Shown piece after piece: positions 28,308 through 36,974 of a DNA stretch of 64,000 nt. The DNA is from Acinetobacter sp. UBA801 (GTDB lineage Bacteria; Pseudomonadota; Gammaproteobacteria; Pseudomonadales; Moraxellaceae): positions 50,796 to 114,795 of the forward strand of contig DBIN01000028.1 of assembly GCA_002296655.1 (NCBI GenBank). Reading direction: 5' to 3'. Numbering within the stretch: position 1 is the stretch's first letter; every line of letters starts with the position of its first letter. The position numbers and the translations under genes were made by a program. The notes under the pieces are model-generated. The model did not search any database and was not told the DNA's origin. It saw nothing but the letters and a program-made list of their open reading frames with translations.

Positions 28308-29543
28308 GTGGACGTACGTCTCTCTGATCGTGTCAATGCCATCAAACCGTCCCCAACACTTGCAGTCACCAATAAAGCCGCTGAACTTAAAGCTGCGGGT
28401 CATAACGTTATTGGTTTGGGTGCAGGTGAACCGGATTTCGATACACCACAACACATCAAAGATGCAGCTATTGCAGCAATTAATAACGGTTTTACAAAAT
28501 ATACTGCTGTTGACGGTACGCCTGGTCTTAAAAAAGCCATTATCGCAAAATTAAAACGTGACAATAATCTTGACTACCAAGCGAACCAAATTTTGGTGTC
28601 TTGCGGTGGTAAGCAATCATTCTTTAACTTGGCGTTGGCTTTATTAAACAAGGGTGATGAAGTGATTATCCCTGCACCGTTCTGGGTAAGCTATCCAGAT
28701 ATGGTGATTATTGCTGAAGGCGTGCCAGTTATTGTGGAATGTGGCGAAGAACAACGCTTCAAAATCACACCTGAACAATTAGAAGCTGCGATCACTGACA
28801 AAACACGTTTAGTGGTACTCAACAGCCCATCTAACCCTACTGGTATGATTTACACCAAAGCAGAATTAGAAGCTTTAGCTACAGTACTACGTAAATATCC
28901 TGAAGTATTTATTGCTTCTGACGATATGTATGAACCAATCCGTTGGGATGATGAGTTCTACAACATCGCGACTGTTGCACCAGACCTTTATGACCGCACA
29001 ATCGTGTTAAACGGTGTGTCTAAAGCTTATGCAATGACTGGCTGGCGTATTGGCTATGCAGCGGGCCCTGCCAAACTAATTGGTGCGATGAAGAAAATTC
29101 AATCTCAATCGACTTCTAATCCAACTTCTATTTCACAAGTTGCTGCAGAAGCTGCATTAAACGGCCCTCAAGACGTACTTGAGCCAATGGTTGAAGCATT
29201 CAAACGCCGTCATGACTTAGTTGTAAACGGTTTGAATGACATCAAAGGTATTTCATGCTTACCTGCAGATGGCGCATTCTATGCGTATGCAAACATCAAA
29301 CCATTGATTCGTGCCAAAGGCTTAAAATCTTGCACAGAATTCTCTGCTTGGTTATTGGAAGAAACTGGTGTTGCCGTTGTTCCTGGTGATGCGTTCGGTT
29401 TAGGCGGTTTCATGCGTATTTCTTATGCAACTGCAGACGAAGTGCTTGTAGATGCGTTGGCTCGTATCAAAAAAGCTGCAGAATCAATTGAAGGTGTCGA
29501 TGAAGCGATTGCTTCAATCGAAGCTGAAAAAGCTGCAAAATAA
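28308..29543 (+). CDS. aspC: Aspartate/aromatic aminotransferase, class I
   Basis: This PLP-dependent aminotransferase of the AspC Ib subgroup exchanges amino groups between aspartate and 2-oxoglutarate. The 411-residue product shows LSDRVNAIKPSPTLAVTNKAAEL, GAGEPDFDTPQHIKDAA, VLNSPSNPTGMIYTKAELEAL, the aspartate in FIASDDMYEPI and the PLP lysine in NGVSKAYAMTGWRIGYAAGP. A GTG start (28308) with AAGGA 7 bases upstream is clear. A terminator follows. The C-terminus is slightly extended (about 15 residues, A/E/K-rich) relative to thermophilic relatives. Exact amino-acid preference cannot be fixed from sequence alone. Confidence 0.93.
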   Translation: MDVRLSDRVNAIKPSPTLAVTNKAAELKAAGHNVIGLGAGEPDFDTPQHIKDAAIAAINNGFTKYTAVDGTPGLKKAIIAKLKRDNNLDYQANQILVSCGGKQSFFNLALALLNKGDEVIIPAPFWVSYPDMVIIAEGVPVIVECGEEQRFKITPEQLEAAITDKTRLVVLNSPSNPTGMIYTKAELEALATVLRKYPEVFIASDDMYEPIRWDDEFYNIATVAPDLYDRTIVLNGVSKAYAMTGWRIGYAAGPAKLIGAMKKIQSQSTSNPTSISQVAAEAALNGPQDVLEPMVEAFKRRHDLVVNGLNDIKGISCLPADGAFYAYANIKPLIRAKGLKSCTEFSAWLLEETGVAVVPGDAFGLGGFMRISYATADEVLVDALARIKKAAESIEGVDEAIASIEAEKAAK

Positions 29544-29565
29544 TCTAAATTTGTTTAGATGAACA

Positions 29566-29594
29566 AAACCCACGATTGAATCGTGGGTTTTTTA
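29566..29594 (+). terminator. Terminator after aspC
   Basis: The stem AAACCCACGA-TTGAA-TCGTGGGTTT is followed by T residues, 22 bases after the stop. Confidence 0.9.
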
Positions 29595-29636
29595 TATTAC
29601 ATGGATGAAATTCCGAGCAAATTATAGGAATACTGG

Positions 29637-30464
29637 TTAAACCCGCGGCTTAGTTAAAATCACCATCAAAATACCACATAACACAATCAGGGTTGCTATA
29701 ACCCTCAACAGGGTTAATTGTTCACCTAGAAAAATCACACCACCTAAAATCGCCAAACACGGCACAGAAAGTTGCACAGTACTTGCGGTAATATGGTCAA
29801 TTTTTTTCACAATGCTGTACCACAACACATACGCTCCAGCCGAAGCCAATGCACCCGACAACACTGCCAAAACCACACCCTGCCAAGTGATAAAACTTTC
29901 AGGTAAATGCCAAAGAAAAAATACAGCAACAAGTGGTGTCGCTAAAATGAAATTAGACAGAGTATTGGTTAAAGCATGCTGCATCGTCTTTGCAGCGATA
30001 CTATAAAAACCCCATGCAATACCTGCCAGCAACATCATCAACGCATATTTGAATGTTGGTGCACTGGCTTCAGGCAATAGCAGTAAGCCCATCCCTAACA
30101 CAGCACAGCCTAATCCAACCCAGCGCGCTAAAGTCATACACTCACCATGCAAAATGGCATAACTGATCATGGTGATTTGCACTGCGCCAAATAGAATTAA
30201 TGCCCCTATACCTGCATCGATATGCAAATACGCCAACGAAAAACCGAGCAGATATACAGCAAGGCTTAGTGCAGATTTCCATTGGAATTGAATTGGTTGT
30301 TGAACCTGCAAAACAGCATAGAACAGTCCTAAACACACTACCCCACTGCCAACCCTGAGCAAACTAAAACTCATAGGATCTATTTGCTGCTCAGCCAATG
30401 CCAAACGACATAGCAAGGAATTTGCAGCAAATGCGAGCATGGCAATGCTTATTTTTATCCACAC
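29637..30464 (-). CDS. EamA (DMT superfamily) transporter
   Basis: This 275-residue inner-membrane protein has ten predicted helices in two EamA repeats. Visible landmarks are IKISIAMLAFAANSLLCRLAL (helix 1), GAVQITMISYAILHGECMTLARW, GIAWGFYSIAAKTM and the C-terminal VQLSVPCLAILGGVIFLGEQLTLLRVIATLIVLCGI. It probably exports a metabolite; the substrate cannot be deduced. The start is GTG at 30464 with AAGGA about 9 bases upstream. It converges with aspC and is unrelated in sequence to the rarD-like gene beyond the shared fold. Confidence 0.85.
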   Translation of the reverse strand: MWIKISIAMLAFAANSLLCRLALAEQQIDPMSFSLLRVGSGVVCLGLFYAVLQVQQPIQFQWKSALSLAVYLLGFSLAYLHIDAGIGALILFGAVQITMISYAILHGECMTLARWVGLGCAVLGMGLLLLPEASAPTFKYALMMLLAGIAWGFYSIAAKTMQHALTNTLSNFILATPLVAVFFLWHLPESFITWQGVVLAVLSGALASAGAYVLWYSIVKKIDHITASTVQLSVPCLAILGGVIFLGEQLTLLRVIATLIVLCGILMVILTKPRV

Positions 30465-30588
30465 GGCTGAATATCCTTTTCAAGCTGTCCGTAAATCTGT
30501 ACCGCAGTTGATAACACTATTTCAGTGCGAGTTATTTAGCTCGACTCAATACACATCTATTTGGCTGACCATAATGAATCATCTTAGA

Positions 30589-31047
30589 TCAAACACTATT
30601 TTTCAATGCTGCTATCAACTCTGACTTAGACACTGTTGGTTGAGATGTCGCTTTATATTCACATAAATAGCGAAAAACAGAGTCTAATTGTACACGCAAT
30701 GGTTTTTGTTCAGACACAGACCACACGTGTGAACGGTTGCTCCCCGAAAGTGCGCTGCCTGCCAGTTGGTACAAATACAAATCATGATCACGCTGTAATG
30801 GTTTTTTGGTGCCGTTGTCTGGATGATCTGAAAGCAATTGGCAGGTTGATTGAATGAGCCATTTTTCACTAAACCACAATTGCAATAAATCGCCCAAATA
30901 CAAATCTTGAGGTGCTAATGGCCAGACATGAATATATGCACCTTCTACAGCTGTATAGTATTGTTCAGGCGTAGACAAGATTGAAAGATAATGTTCTTGA
31001 TAATATGAAAATTGAGAAAAAATATCAGAAATGTTGAGCGTATTCAT
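30589..31047 (-). CDS. Conserved hypothetical protein (152 aa)
   Basis: I do not recognise this protein. It is soluble-looking, with no signal peptide, rich in aromatic residues and leucine (FSQFSYYQEHYLSILSTPEQYY; WPLAPQDLYLGDLLQLWFSEKW), and has an even mix of predicted helices. The ATG at 31047 is chosen over 31083 because GGAG stands 8 bases upstream. Codon use looks like its neighbours. It is transcribed away from the tRNA-Asn gene and toward the EamA transporter, from which it is separated by 124 bases. Confidence 0.65.
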   Translation of the reverse strand: MNTLNISDIFSQFSYYQEHYLSILSTPEQYYTAVEGAYIHVWPLAPQDLYLGDLLQLWFSEKWLIQSTCQLLSDHPDNGTKKPLQRDHDLYLYQLAGSALSGSNRSHVWSVSEQKPLRVQLDSVFRYLCEYKATSQPTVSKSELIAALKNSV

Positions 31048-31258
31048 TCGCTTACTCCGATTTAGCCATTTTAGTGCTGGCAAGTTGGGTTAAATCCACA
31101 CTGTTTAAGATACTACTTAAACGCTTTGTTCTGTCACTCAGACTAACAACCGATTTTATGTAACGCAAGTCTTGAGGGTGATTTTTTAATTAAAAAAAAT
31201 TTTTTGTTCAAATAAAAAGCACATAAAGTCAAAATGAAAGAAACATGACAGTTTTTGC

Positions 31259-31286
31259 TTGACCCTTGCTTAAATCTGCTTATAAT
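31259..31286 (+). promoter_or_regulatory. Sigma-70 promoter for tRNA-Asn
   Basis: TTGACC (31259-31264) and a perfect TATAAT (31281-31286) are separated by 16 bases, placing the start point about 5 bases before the mature tRNA 5' end. Confidence 0.85.
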
Positions 31287-31297
31287 CGCATTCAGAT

Positions 31298-31373
31298 TCT
31301 CCCATAGCTCAGTCGGTAGAGCGACGGACTGTTAATCCGCAGGTCCCTGGTTCGAGCCCAGGTGGGAGAGCCA
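31298..31373 (+). tRNA. tRNA-Asn (GUU)
   Basis: This is a 76-base tRNA with encoded CCA. The acceptor stem TCTCCCA pairs with TGGGAGA, followed by discriminator G and CCA. The D-loop is AGCTCAGTCGGTAGAGC. The anticodon loop CTGTTAA gives GTT. The T arm CCTGGTTCGAGCCCAGG is perfect. It is flanked by a strong promoter and a terminator, so it is a single-gene unit. Confidence 0.97.
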
Positions 31374-31379
31374 AATTCT

Positions 31380-31414
31380 AAAAAGCCCAAGCTTAATGAC
31401 TTGGGCTTTTTATT
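31380..31414 (+). terminator. Terminator after tRNA-Asn
   Basis: AAAAGCCCAAG-CTTAATGA-CTTGGGCTTTTT forms a stem of about 11 bp with a T tract, immediately after the tRNA CCA. Confidence 0.9.
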
Positions 31415-31607
31415 GCCTAAAATTTATGGATGATGTGGTCTGTAAATACCTAAGTAGCGATTCATGCCTGAATCGTTCAAAAAGATGAATTTTGCTTCCT
31501 AATATAGCAGTGCATTTTAGTAAGATTCGCAATCTCAACCCTGATCACTTCTAAGTGGCTTAGGCAACAAGCCACTATCAAAATATCTAGGCGACAAATC
31601 GGCTGAT

Positions 31608-31633
31608 AAAAAAAACGGAACCGAAGTCCCGTT
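31608..31633 (-). terminator. Terminator ending the lepA-miaE cluster
   Basis: On the minus strand AACGGGAC-TTCG-GTTCCGTT (one G-U pair, UUCG tetraloop) is followed by a long T run, 24 bases beyond the miaE stop. It defines the 3' end of the cluster. Confidence 0.88.
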
Positions 31634-31656
31634 ACCTATTTAAAAAGTTCCGCAGT

Positions 31657-32310
31657 TTAAACTGCTTTCACAGGCACACCACTATGAAAACGAAACAGAT
31701 CATCTGGACTCATAATTAAGTTCTTTTCCACTTCACGTATATGCTGAATTCGCCCCTGAATATCTTCTTCTGGGTTTTTCAGTTTTGCCGTTTTTGCCAC
31801 ATCCAAAGCCAGCGCCAAATAATCTTCATAATGACGTGATTCTGATTTAAGCAAATAACGATAATATTTCCCTAATTCTTCATCTACCAGTGGCGCAAGC
31901 GCATAAAAACGCTCGCATGAACGCGCTTCTACAAAGGCACCAATCACCAAAACATCAATCAATGCTTCGGGTTCATAAGTGCGGATTTCTTTGCGTAAAC
32001 CACCTGCATAACGCCCTGCACTTAAACCTTGCCACGTTTGTCCACGCTTTGCCATGAACTCTAGCACCTGCTCATAATGCAACATTTCTTCGCGTACCAA
32101 CTGTGCCAGTTTGACCTGTAAGTCGGTAAAAAAGCTGTATCGAAACATCAGATTCATGGCCGTGCCTGCTGCTTTTTTTTCACAGTTGGCATGATCTTGC
32201 ATCAAAATATCTAAATTGTTTAATGCTTCGTTCAACCATTCTTTGGGTGTTTCGCAGCCTAAAAATCCAATTACAGGCTGCATCAATTCATCGTAATTTA
32301 TGCTGGACAT
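31657..32310 (-). CDS. miaE: tRNA-(ms2io6A)-hydroxylase MiaE
   Basis: MiaE is a non-haem diiron monooxygenase that hydroxylates 2-methylthio-N6-isopentenyl-adenosine at position 37 of tRNAs reading UNN codons. The 217-residue helical protein shows the ferritin-like diiron ligands: QDHANCEKKAAGTAMNL (E), REEMLHYEQVL (ExxH), GAFVEARSCERF and SESRHYEDYL. It lies 39 bases downstream of pdxJ and ends the long cluster. Identification rests on these motifs and the known family size (about 200-270). Confidence 0.92.
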   Translation of the reverse strand: MSSINYDELMQPVIGFLGCETPKEWLNEALNNLDILMQDHANCEKKAAGTAMNLMFRYSFFTDLQVKLAQLVREEMLHYEQVLEFMAKRGQTWQGLSAGRYAGGLRKEIRTYEPEALIDVLVIGAFVEARSCERFYALAPLVDEELGKYYRYLLKSESRHYEDYLALALDVAKTAKLKNPEEDIQGRIQHIREVEKNLIMSPDDLFRFHSGVPVKAV

Positions 32311-32349
32311 AACGTTTCAAATTTTATCTTTCAATTTCAAATATACAGA

Positions 32350-33072
32350 TTAACGCGCTGCATCAATCGCGGCTTTCATGCGTTTAACAGCCTGCTCCAA
32401 TCCGACAAATACAGCATCACCAATTAAAGCATGACCAATATTTAACTCATGGATGTGTGGAATTGCGGCAATTGCACCTACATTATCCAAGTTCAAACCA
32501 TGTCCTGCATTAATCACTAAACCACGGCTGGCTGCGTATTCTACGCCCTGAATAATACGGGTCAATTCTGCTTGCTGTGCAGCTTCATTTTCTGCATTGG
32601 CATACGCGCCTGTATGAATTTCAATGGTCGGTGCACCACACGCAACAGCCGCATCAATTTGTGCTAGGTCTGCATCAATGAAGAGTGATACATCACAACC
32701 AATAGCTGTTAACTCCTGTGTCGCGGCCTTCACTGCTGCAAAATTTCCCACTACATCCAAACCACCTTCAGTGGTCACTTCTTCACGGCGCTCAGGTACC
32801 AAACACACATGCTGTGGACGAATTTCCTTGGCAAACTCGATCATTTCTTCAGTGACTGCCATTTCCAAATTCATGCGGGTTTTGAGCAACGGACGCATAC
32901 GACGCACGTCATCATCCTGAATATGGCGACGGTCTTCACGCAAATGCAAAGTAATTCCTTCTGCACCAGCCTGTTCACAAACTAATGCGGCCTTCACAGG
33001 GTCTGGATAGTTCGTGCCACGCGCTTGTCTTAAAGTTGCCACATGGTCAATATTGACACCGAGTAAAGCCAT
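32350..33072 (-). CDS. pdxJ: Pyridoxine 5'-phosphate synthase
   Basis: PdxJ condenses 1-deoxyxylulose-5-phosphate with 3-amino-2-oxopropyl phosphate to form pyridoxine 5'-phosphate. The 240-residue TIM barrel opens with the family-specific [25 protein letters not shown]. It also has [30 protein letters not shown] and the C-terminal NAGHGLN ... [17 protein letters not shown] phosphate-binding region. It starts 14 bases after recO, with AGGA upstream of the ATG. The recO-pdxJ order is widespread in gamma-proteobacteria. Confidence 0.97.
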   Translation of the reverse strand: MALLGVNIDHVATLRQARGTNYPDPVKAALVCEQAGAEGITLHLREDRRHIQDDDVRRMRPLLKTRMNLEMAVTEEMIEFAKEIRPQHVCLVPERREEVTTEGGLDVVGNFAAVKAATQELTAIGCDVSLFIDADLAQIDAAVACGAPTIEIHTGAYANAENEAAQQAELTRIIQGVEYAASRGLVINAGHGLNLDNVGAIAAIPHIHELNIGHALIGDAVFVGLEQAVKRMKAAIDAAR

Positions 33073-33086
33073 AATAGGTTCCTACA

Positions 33087-33797
33087 TTACGCTTGGGTTT
33101 GAGAATTCTGAATCCACAATTGGCGACTTTTTAAAGGTCGATCACCCAACAGTGAACTAATCATTTGTCGATACAGCCGAGACAGTAATTGTAACTGCTC
33201 TGGATTAAAATCCCTACCTTTTTCATAGTCACACATACTCAGGATCTGTGTTCCCAGCAAATTTGCTCGTGATGCTTGTGCGGTAGGGATAAAACCATCA
33301 TTCAGTTGAAAATGATAATACATGTTTGGCTGAATCGGCTCTTGGTTCGCATCGATTGAAAAATCAATGGCATAGCCTAATTCTTCCAATAAAGCATGTT
33401 CAAACTGACGTAAAATCTGTCTTAAGAATAGATTGGGATTTTCGTGACTAGATAAGTGTTGTAAATGCGCCAGAGTCTGATGATATTGCACAAAGGTTTC
33501 AGGCATTTCCACTTCGGCAGAACATAGACGCAACACAATTTCATTTAAATAAAAGCCTGAAAAAAATGCATCACCAAAGAAAAAAACGGGTTGATTAACA
33601 ATTTCGAGTTTAGTGAAATTTTTAAGATCCGATTTTCCCGAAGCTTGTATGCGAATCGGTTGATATTGTGGCGGTGGCATTTGTCTTAAAACTCCATCGA
33701 CCCGCCCATGTTCGCGGGTAAATAAATGCACAATATGGCTACGTTCACGGTATTTTCGATGATGGATTAAATAACCATGCAAGATTTCATTACGCAT
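33087..33797 (-). CDS. recO: DNA repair protein RecO
   Basis: RecO is a recombination mediator that loads RecA on SSB-coated DNA with RecR. The 236-residue product has the N-terminal OB fold (LHGYLIHHRKYRERSHIVHLFTREHGRVDGVLRQ) and the helical C-terminal half (GFYLNEIVLRLC, FEHALLEELGYAIDFSID). The zinc-binding cysteines of some RecO proteins are absent, as in other gamma-proteobacterial forms. It is located in the era-recO-pdxJ run, 11 bases after a small lipoprotein gene. Confidence 0.95.
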   Translation of the reverse strand: MRNEILHGYLIHHRKYRERSHIVHLFTREHGRVDGVLRQMPPPQYQPIRIQASGKSDLKNFTKLEIVNQPVFFFGDAFFSGFYLNEIVLRLCSAEVEMPETFVQYHQTLAHLQHLSSHENPNLFLRQILRQFEHALLEELGYAIDFSIDANQEPIQPNMYYHFQLNDGFIPTAQASRANLLGTQILSMCDYEKGRDFNPEQLQLLSRLYRQMISSLLGDRPLKSRQLWIQNSQTQA

Positions 33798-33808
33798 GAT
33801 TGCGTTAA

Positions 33809-34009
33809 TTAATCCTGTTCTTTAGAATGTTTTTGTTTTGATTCTTCTTCGTCATCGCTATCTGGAATGACCGCGCCGACCACAGCAGCAGTGCCTTTCA
33901 CCACTCCTTTTGTAGTTTTGTAGGCGACTTTTACGGGAACTGTCACAACTTTGTGAATACAACCTTGCAAGACCAACATACATGCCACAATGGCCAACAC
34001 TCTCATCAT
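33809..34009 (-). CDS. Small lipoprotein between era and recO
   Basis: This 66-residue precursor has a classical lipoprotein signal: MMRVLAIVACMLVLQGC, with the lipobox LVLQGC. The mature peptide is short, has a glycine/valine-rich stretch (TTKGVVKGTAAVVGAVIPDS) and ends in a charged tail (DDEEESKQKHSKEQ). The start at 34009 is preferred because AAGGGA stands 8 bases upstream. A longer frame to 34042 would precede the signal with an unlikely charged extension. Its function is unknown. It is inserted into the otherwise standard era-recO pair, 22 bases after era. Confidence 0.75.
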   Translation of the reverse strand: MMRVLAIVACMLVLQGCIHKVVTVPVKVAYKTTKGVVKGTAAVVGAVIPDSDDEEESKQKHSKEQD

Positions 34010-34031
34010 CACAGTTCCCTTTTCGTCAAAC

Positions 34032-35060
34032 TTAGATATCACTATACCCTAAGCTTTTTAATGCACGTTCATCATCAGACCAACCACCTTTGACTTTCAC
34101 CCAAAGCGTCAGCATGATTTTTTGCTCGAACATTTTTTCCATGTCAACCCGTGCATCCATACCAATTTTTTTCAGCTTCGCGCCTTTTTCACCAATCACA
34201 ATGGCTTTTTGACCCGAACGGTCGACAAAAATAGTGGCATCAATATAGGTACATGGCGCTTTCATACGACCTGTTTTCTCATTTAAAACTGCATCTTCAG
34301 TTTTAAATGATTCGATTTGCACGGTTAAATCGTAAGGCAGTTCTTCACCTAGTTGACGCATGATCTTTTCACGAATAATTTCAGATGCTAAGAAACGCTC
34401 AGAACGATCTGTGATTTGATCCAGCGAATACAACGGCGGCTGGAATGGCAAATAGCGTTCAATCGTGTCACGCAAATGATCTAGGTTTGCACCCCGCAAT
34501 GCTGATACAGGAACAATTTCGGCAAAGTTCATTAACTTGGCACGTTCTTGAATAATCGGCAAAGCTTGATTTTTATTTTCAAAGGTGTCGAGTTTGTTAA
34601 TCACTAGAATCACTGGCATTTCTGCATTTTTCAGTTTTTCCAGCACCAGCTCATCATTTTGTGTCCATTTTTGTGCATCTACGACAAACAAAACCAAGTT
34701 CACATCGCGCAAAGCAGATGATGCAGCACGGTTCATCATTTTGTTGATGGCACGAACTTCTTTTTTATGCATCCCTGGGGTATCAACAAATACAGCCTGA
34801 GATTTTTCGCGTGAATCAATCCCCACAATTTTATGACGTGTGGTTTGCGGTTTACGTGAAGTAATGGACAGTTTTTGACCCAATAAATGGTTCATGAGCG
34901 TCGATTTACCCACATTCGGGCGACCAACAATCGCAACAAAACCACTGCGGAAATCAGATGGAATTTCAGTTCCCTGACCGCTAAAGAATTGGTTAATCAT
35001 GTCATTGGCGTCGTTATTCGACTCGTGACCAGCATCTACGTGATCGGAATGGATGGTCAT
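34032..35060 (-). CDS. era: GTPase Era
   Basis: Era is an essential GTPase that binds the 3' end of 16S rRNA and assists 30S maturation. G motifs: G1 [10 protein letters not shown]2/G3 regions [14 protein letters not shown] and DTPGMH, and G4 NKLD. The C-terminal KH domain carries [22 protein letters not shown]. At 342 residues it is about 40 longer than E. coli Era (301); the extra part is a polar N-terminal extension ([21 protein letters not shown]...). It overlaps rnc by ATGA, the standard rnc-era coupling. Confidence 0.97.
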   Translation of the reverse strand: MTIHSDHVDAGHESNNDANDMINQFFSGQGTEIPSDFRSGFVAIVGRPNVGKSTLMNHLLGQKLSITSRKPQTTRHKIVGIDSREKSQAVFVDTPGMHKKEVRAINKMMNRAASSALRDVNLVLFVVDAQKWTQNDELVLEKLKNAEMPVILVINKLDTFENKNQALPIIQERAKLMNFAEIVPVSALRGANLDHLRDTIERYLPFQPPLYSLDQITDRSERFLASEIIREKIMRQLGEELPYDLTVQIESFKTEDAVLNEKTGRMKAPCTYIDATIFVDRSGQKAIVIGEKGAKLKKIGMDARVDMEKMFEQKIMLTLWVKVKGGWSDDERALKSLGYSDI

Positions 35061-35758
35061 TCAGACTTTTGCTCCAAGAATTTTAAAATATCTGCCGCAA
35101 CTGCCTGCTCGGCAAAGCGACGGCTTGAACCTTCACCCTTCATTACAGGCAAGCTATCTACTCGGCATTCCACAATGAAATGCTGATTCGGGGCATCGCC
35201 CTGAATATCTACAACCTCGTAAACTGGGAGAGGTTTTTTACGTGCTTGTAAATACTCTTGTAAGCGTGATTTAGGGTCTTTGAGTTGATCGGTTGGCTCA
35301 ATATGATCTAAATAAGGGCTGTACCATTTTAACACAATCGTTTGCAGCAAATTCAAATCACCGCTATCGACATAAATGGCGCCAATAATCGCTTCTACGG
35401 TATCTGCCAGTATAGACTCACGATGATGACCGCCAGATTTCAATTCCCCCGTACTGAGAATTAAATTTTGGCTGAGCTTTAAGTCATTGGCGATTTTACC
35501 TAAGGCTTCCTGACGTACCAAGGTTGCCCGCATGCGCGTTAAACGACCTTCATTTTCATGTGGATAAGCCACATATAAATAATTGGCAACAATCATTCCC
35601 AACAACGAATCGCCTAGAAATTCCAGACGTTCATAATTGTGTTTATGACTCACCGAGCGGTGAGTCAAAGCCAGTTTAAGCAATTCAGGTTGCTTAAACT
35701 GATAACCGATTCGGTTGGCTAGACGGGTCTCATTTAGCTTGGACTGAGCTTTGATCAA
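35057..35758 (-). CDS. rnc: Ribonuclease III
   Basis: This double-strand-specific endoribonuclease processes rRNA precursors and regulatory RNAs. The 233-residue product contains the RNase III signature [16 protein letters not shown] (catalytic Glu/Asp), the second acidic cluster [18 protein letters not shown], and a C-terminal dsRNA-binding domain ([23 protein letters not shown] ... [16 protein letters not shown]). The start overlaps the upstream DUF4845 gene by 29 bases and the stop overlaps era (ATGA), so the three are translationally linked. Confidence 0.97.
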   Translation of the reverse strand: MIKAQSKLNETRLANRIGYQFKQPELLKLALTHRSVSHKHNYERLEFLGDSLLGMIVANYLYVAYPHENEGRLTRMRATLVRQEALGKIANDLKLSQNLILSTGELKSGGHHRESILADTVEAIIGAIYVDSGDLNLLQTIVLKWYSPYLDHIEPTDQLKDPKSRLQEYLQARKKPLPVYEVVDIQGDAPNQHFIVECRVDSLPVMKGEGSSRRFAEQAVAADILKFLEQKSE

Positions 35759-36101
35759 AACTTTTCTCGAACTTCATTACAATATCAATATTCAATAAGA
35801 ATGGTTTTCTTATCTCATATTCTTTTTTCACTTGCAGACCATCGACATTGGTTACTTGAGCAACATCTGCAAATTGAATATCGCGAATGTTGTTCATGCT
35901 TAAACGCCTATCCATCTCACTAATAAATTTTTGTGGTGTGAGGTTTTTTGGCCCGTTCAATAACTGTTCTTCAATTTGGTTATCCAACATTCGATCATCG
36001 AAATATGGCCCCCAAACTGCAACTGCTACTTTTGCCATAAATGCAAAACCAATAATTGCAATTAAAATTGCAATATAGGATGCCCCTTGTTGATGACGCA
36101 T
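35730..36101 (-). CDS. DUF4845 domain membrane protein
   Basis: This 123-residue protein has one N-terminal membrane helix (GASYIAILIAIIGFAFMAKVAVAVWGPYF) and a small extracytoplasmic domain (LTPQKFISEMDRRLSMNNI ... [25 protein letters not shown]). This fits DUF4845, a family found between lepB and rnc in many beta- and gamma-proteobacteria. Its function is unknown; position suggests a link to the signal-peptidase/RNase III operon. It lies 24 bases downstream of lepB and overlaps rnc by 29 bases. Confidence 0.82.
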   Translation of the reverse strand: MRHQQGASYIAILIAIIGFAFMAKVAVAVWGPYFDDRMLDNQIEEQLLNGPKNLTPQKFISEMDRRLSMNNIRDIQFADVAQVTNVDGLQVKKEYEIRKPFLLNIDIVMKFEKSFDQSSVQAK

Positions 36102-36125
36102 TTTTTATTTTCCTAATCTGCTGTA

Positions 36126-36953
36126 TTAATCAATTTTGCCATTACGACTAAATGACGGCAAATTAAACCCAGGCTCTTTATGCATCCAGATATAGAATGC
36201 ACGACCTGTTAGGTTTTCCTCTGGTACAAAGCCCCAAAAACGACTGTCAGCACTTTGATCGCGATTATCCCCCATCGCGAAGTAATGACCTTCTGGAACT
36301 TTGACTTCCCAATATAAACCATTTTCTGCTGAATACTTACCGTTGTCTACATAGTTCAGGAATGGTGCCTGACGCGCAACGTTTACACCTTCAAGTTCGC
36401 GCATGGTAAAGGTATGCGTGCCTAAAGTTTCCTGATGGTAAATTGCCGTAGGTGTATCTAAACTATCTTTTTCACGGCTAAACTGGATTGGGGTTTTCGT
36501 TACTTTTTCACCATTGATGCTTAGCTGACCATGATCATAAACAATATGATCACCTGGTAAACCGACAATACGCTTAATATAGCTAATGCTTGGTTGTGGC
36601 GGATAACGAAACACCGCAACCTCACCACGTTCAGGCGAACCCACATCTATAATTTTACTGTTGATAATTGGCAAACGCACACCGTATTCAAATTTGTTCA
36701 CCAAAATAAAATCACCCGTTTCTAAAGTTGGCACCATAGAATCTGACGGTATATTAAATGGTTCATACAGGAATGAACGCAGCACCATCACCACTGCCAA
36801 AACAGGCCAAAAATCATACGCCCATGTGATAATGAAGTTTTCATTGCCCCTCCCTTTGGTTGCTCTTTGCTTAAATACAAATTTATCGAGCAACCACACC
36901 ACAATAAAAAATAATGTGGCAGGAACGAGAATCAAATTAAAATCAAAATCCAT
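36126..36953 (-). CDS. lepB: Signal peptidase I
   Basis: This leader peptidase removes signal peptides at the periplasmic face of the inner membrane. The 275-residue protein has two N-terminal membrane segments (residues 4-22 and about 44-62). Catalytic serine: EPFNIPSDSMVPTLETGD. General-base lysine: RYPPQPSISYIKRIVGLPGD. The box GDNRDQSADSRFWGFV follows. It lies 21 bases downstream of lepA, the classic lepA-lepB pair. It processes exported proteins of the kind encoded elsewhere in the window (PstS, FadL-type porin). Confidence 0.97.
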   Translation of the reverse strand: MDFDFNLILVPATLFFIVVWLLDKFVFKQRATKGRGNENFIITWAYDFWPVLAVVMVLRSFLYEPFNIPSDSMVPTLETGDFILVNKFEYGVRLPIINSKIIDVGSPERGEVAVFRYPPQPSISYIKRIVGLPGDHIVYDHGQLSINGEKVTKTPIQFSREKDSLDTPTAIYHQETLGTHTFTMRELEGVNVARQAPFLNYVDNGKYSAENGLYWEVKVPEGHYFAMGDNRDQSADSRFWGFVPEENLTGRAFYIWMHKEPGFNLPSFSRNGKID

Positions 36954-36974
36954 GGGTTTATTATCCTTATAATT

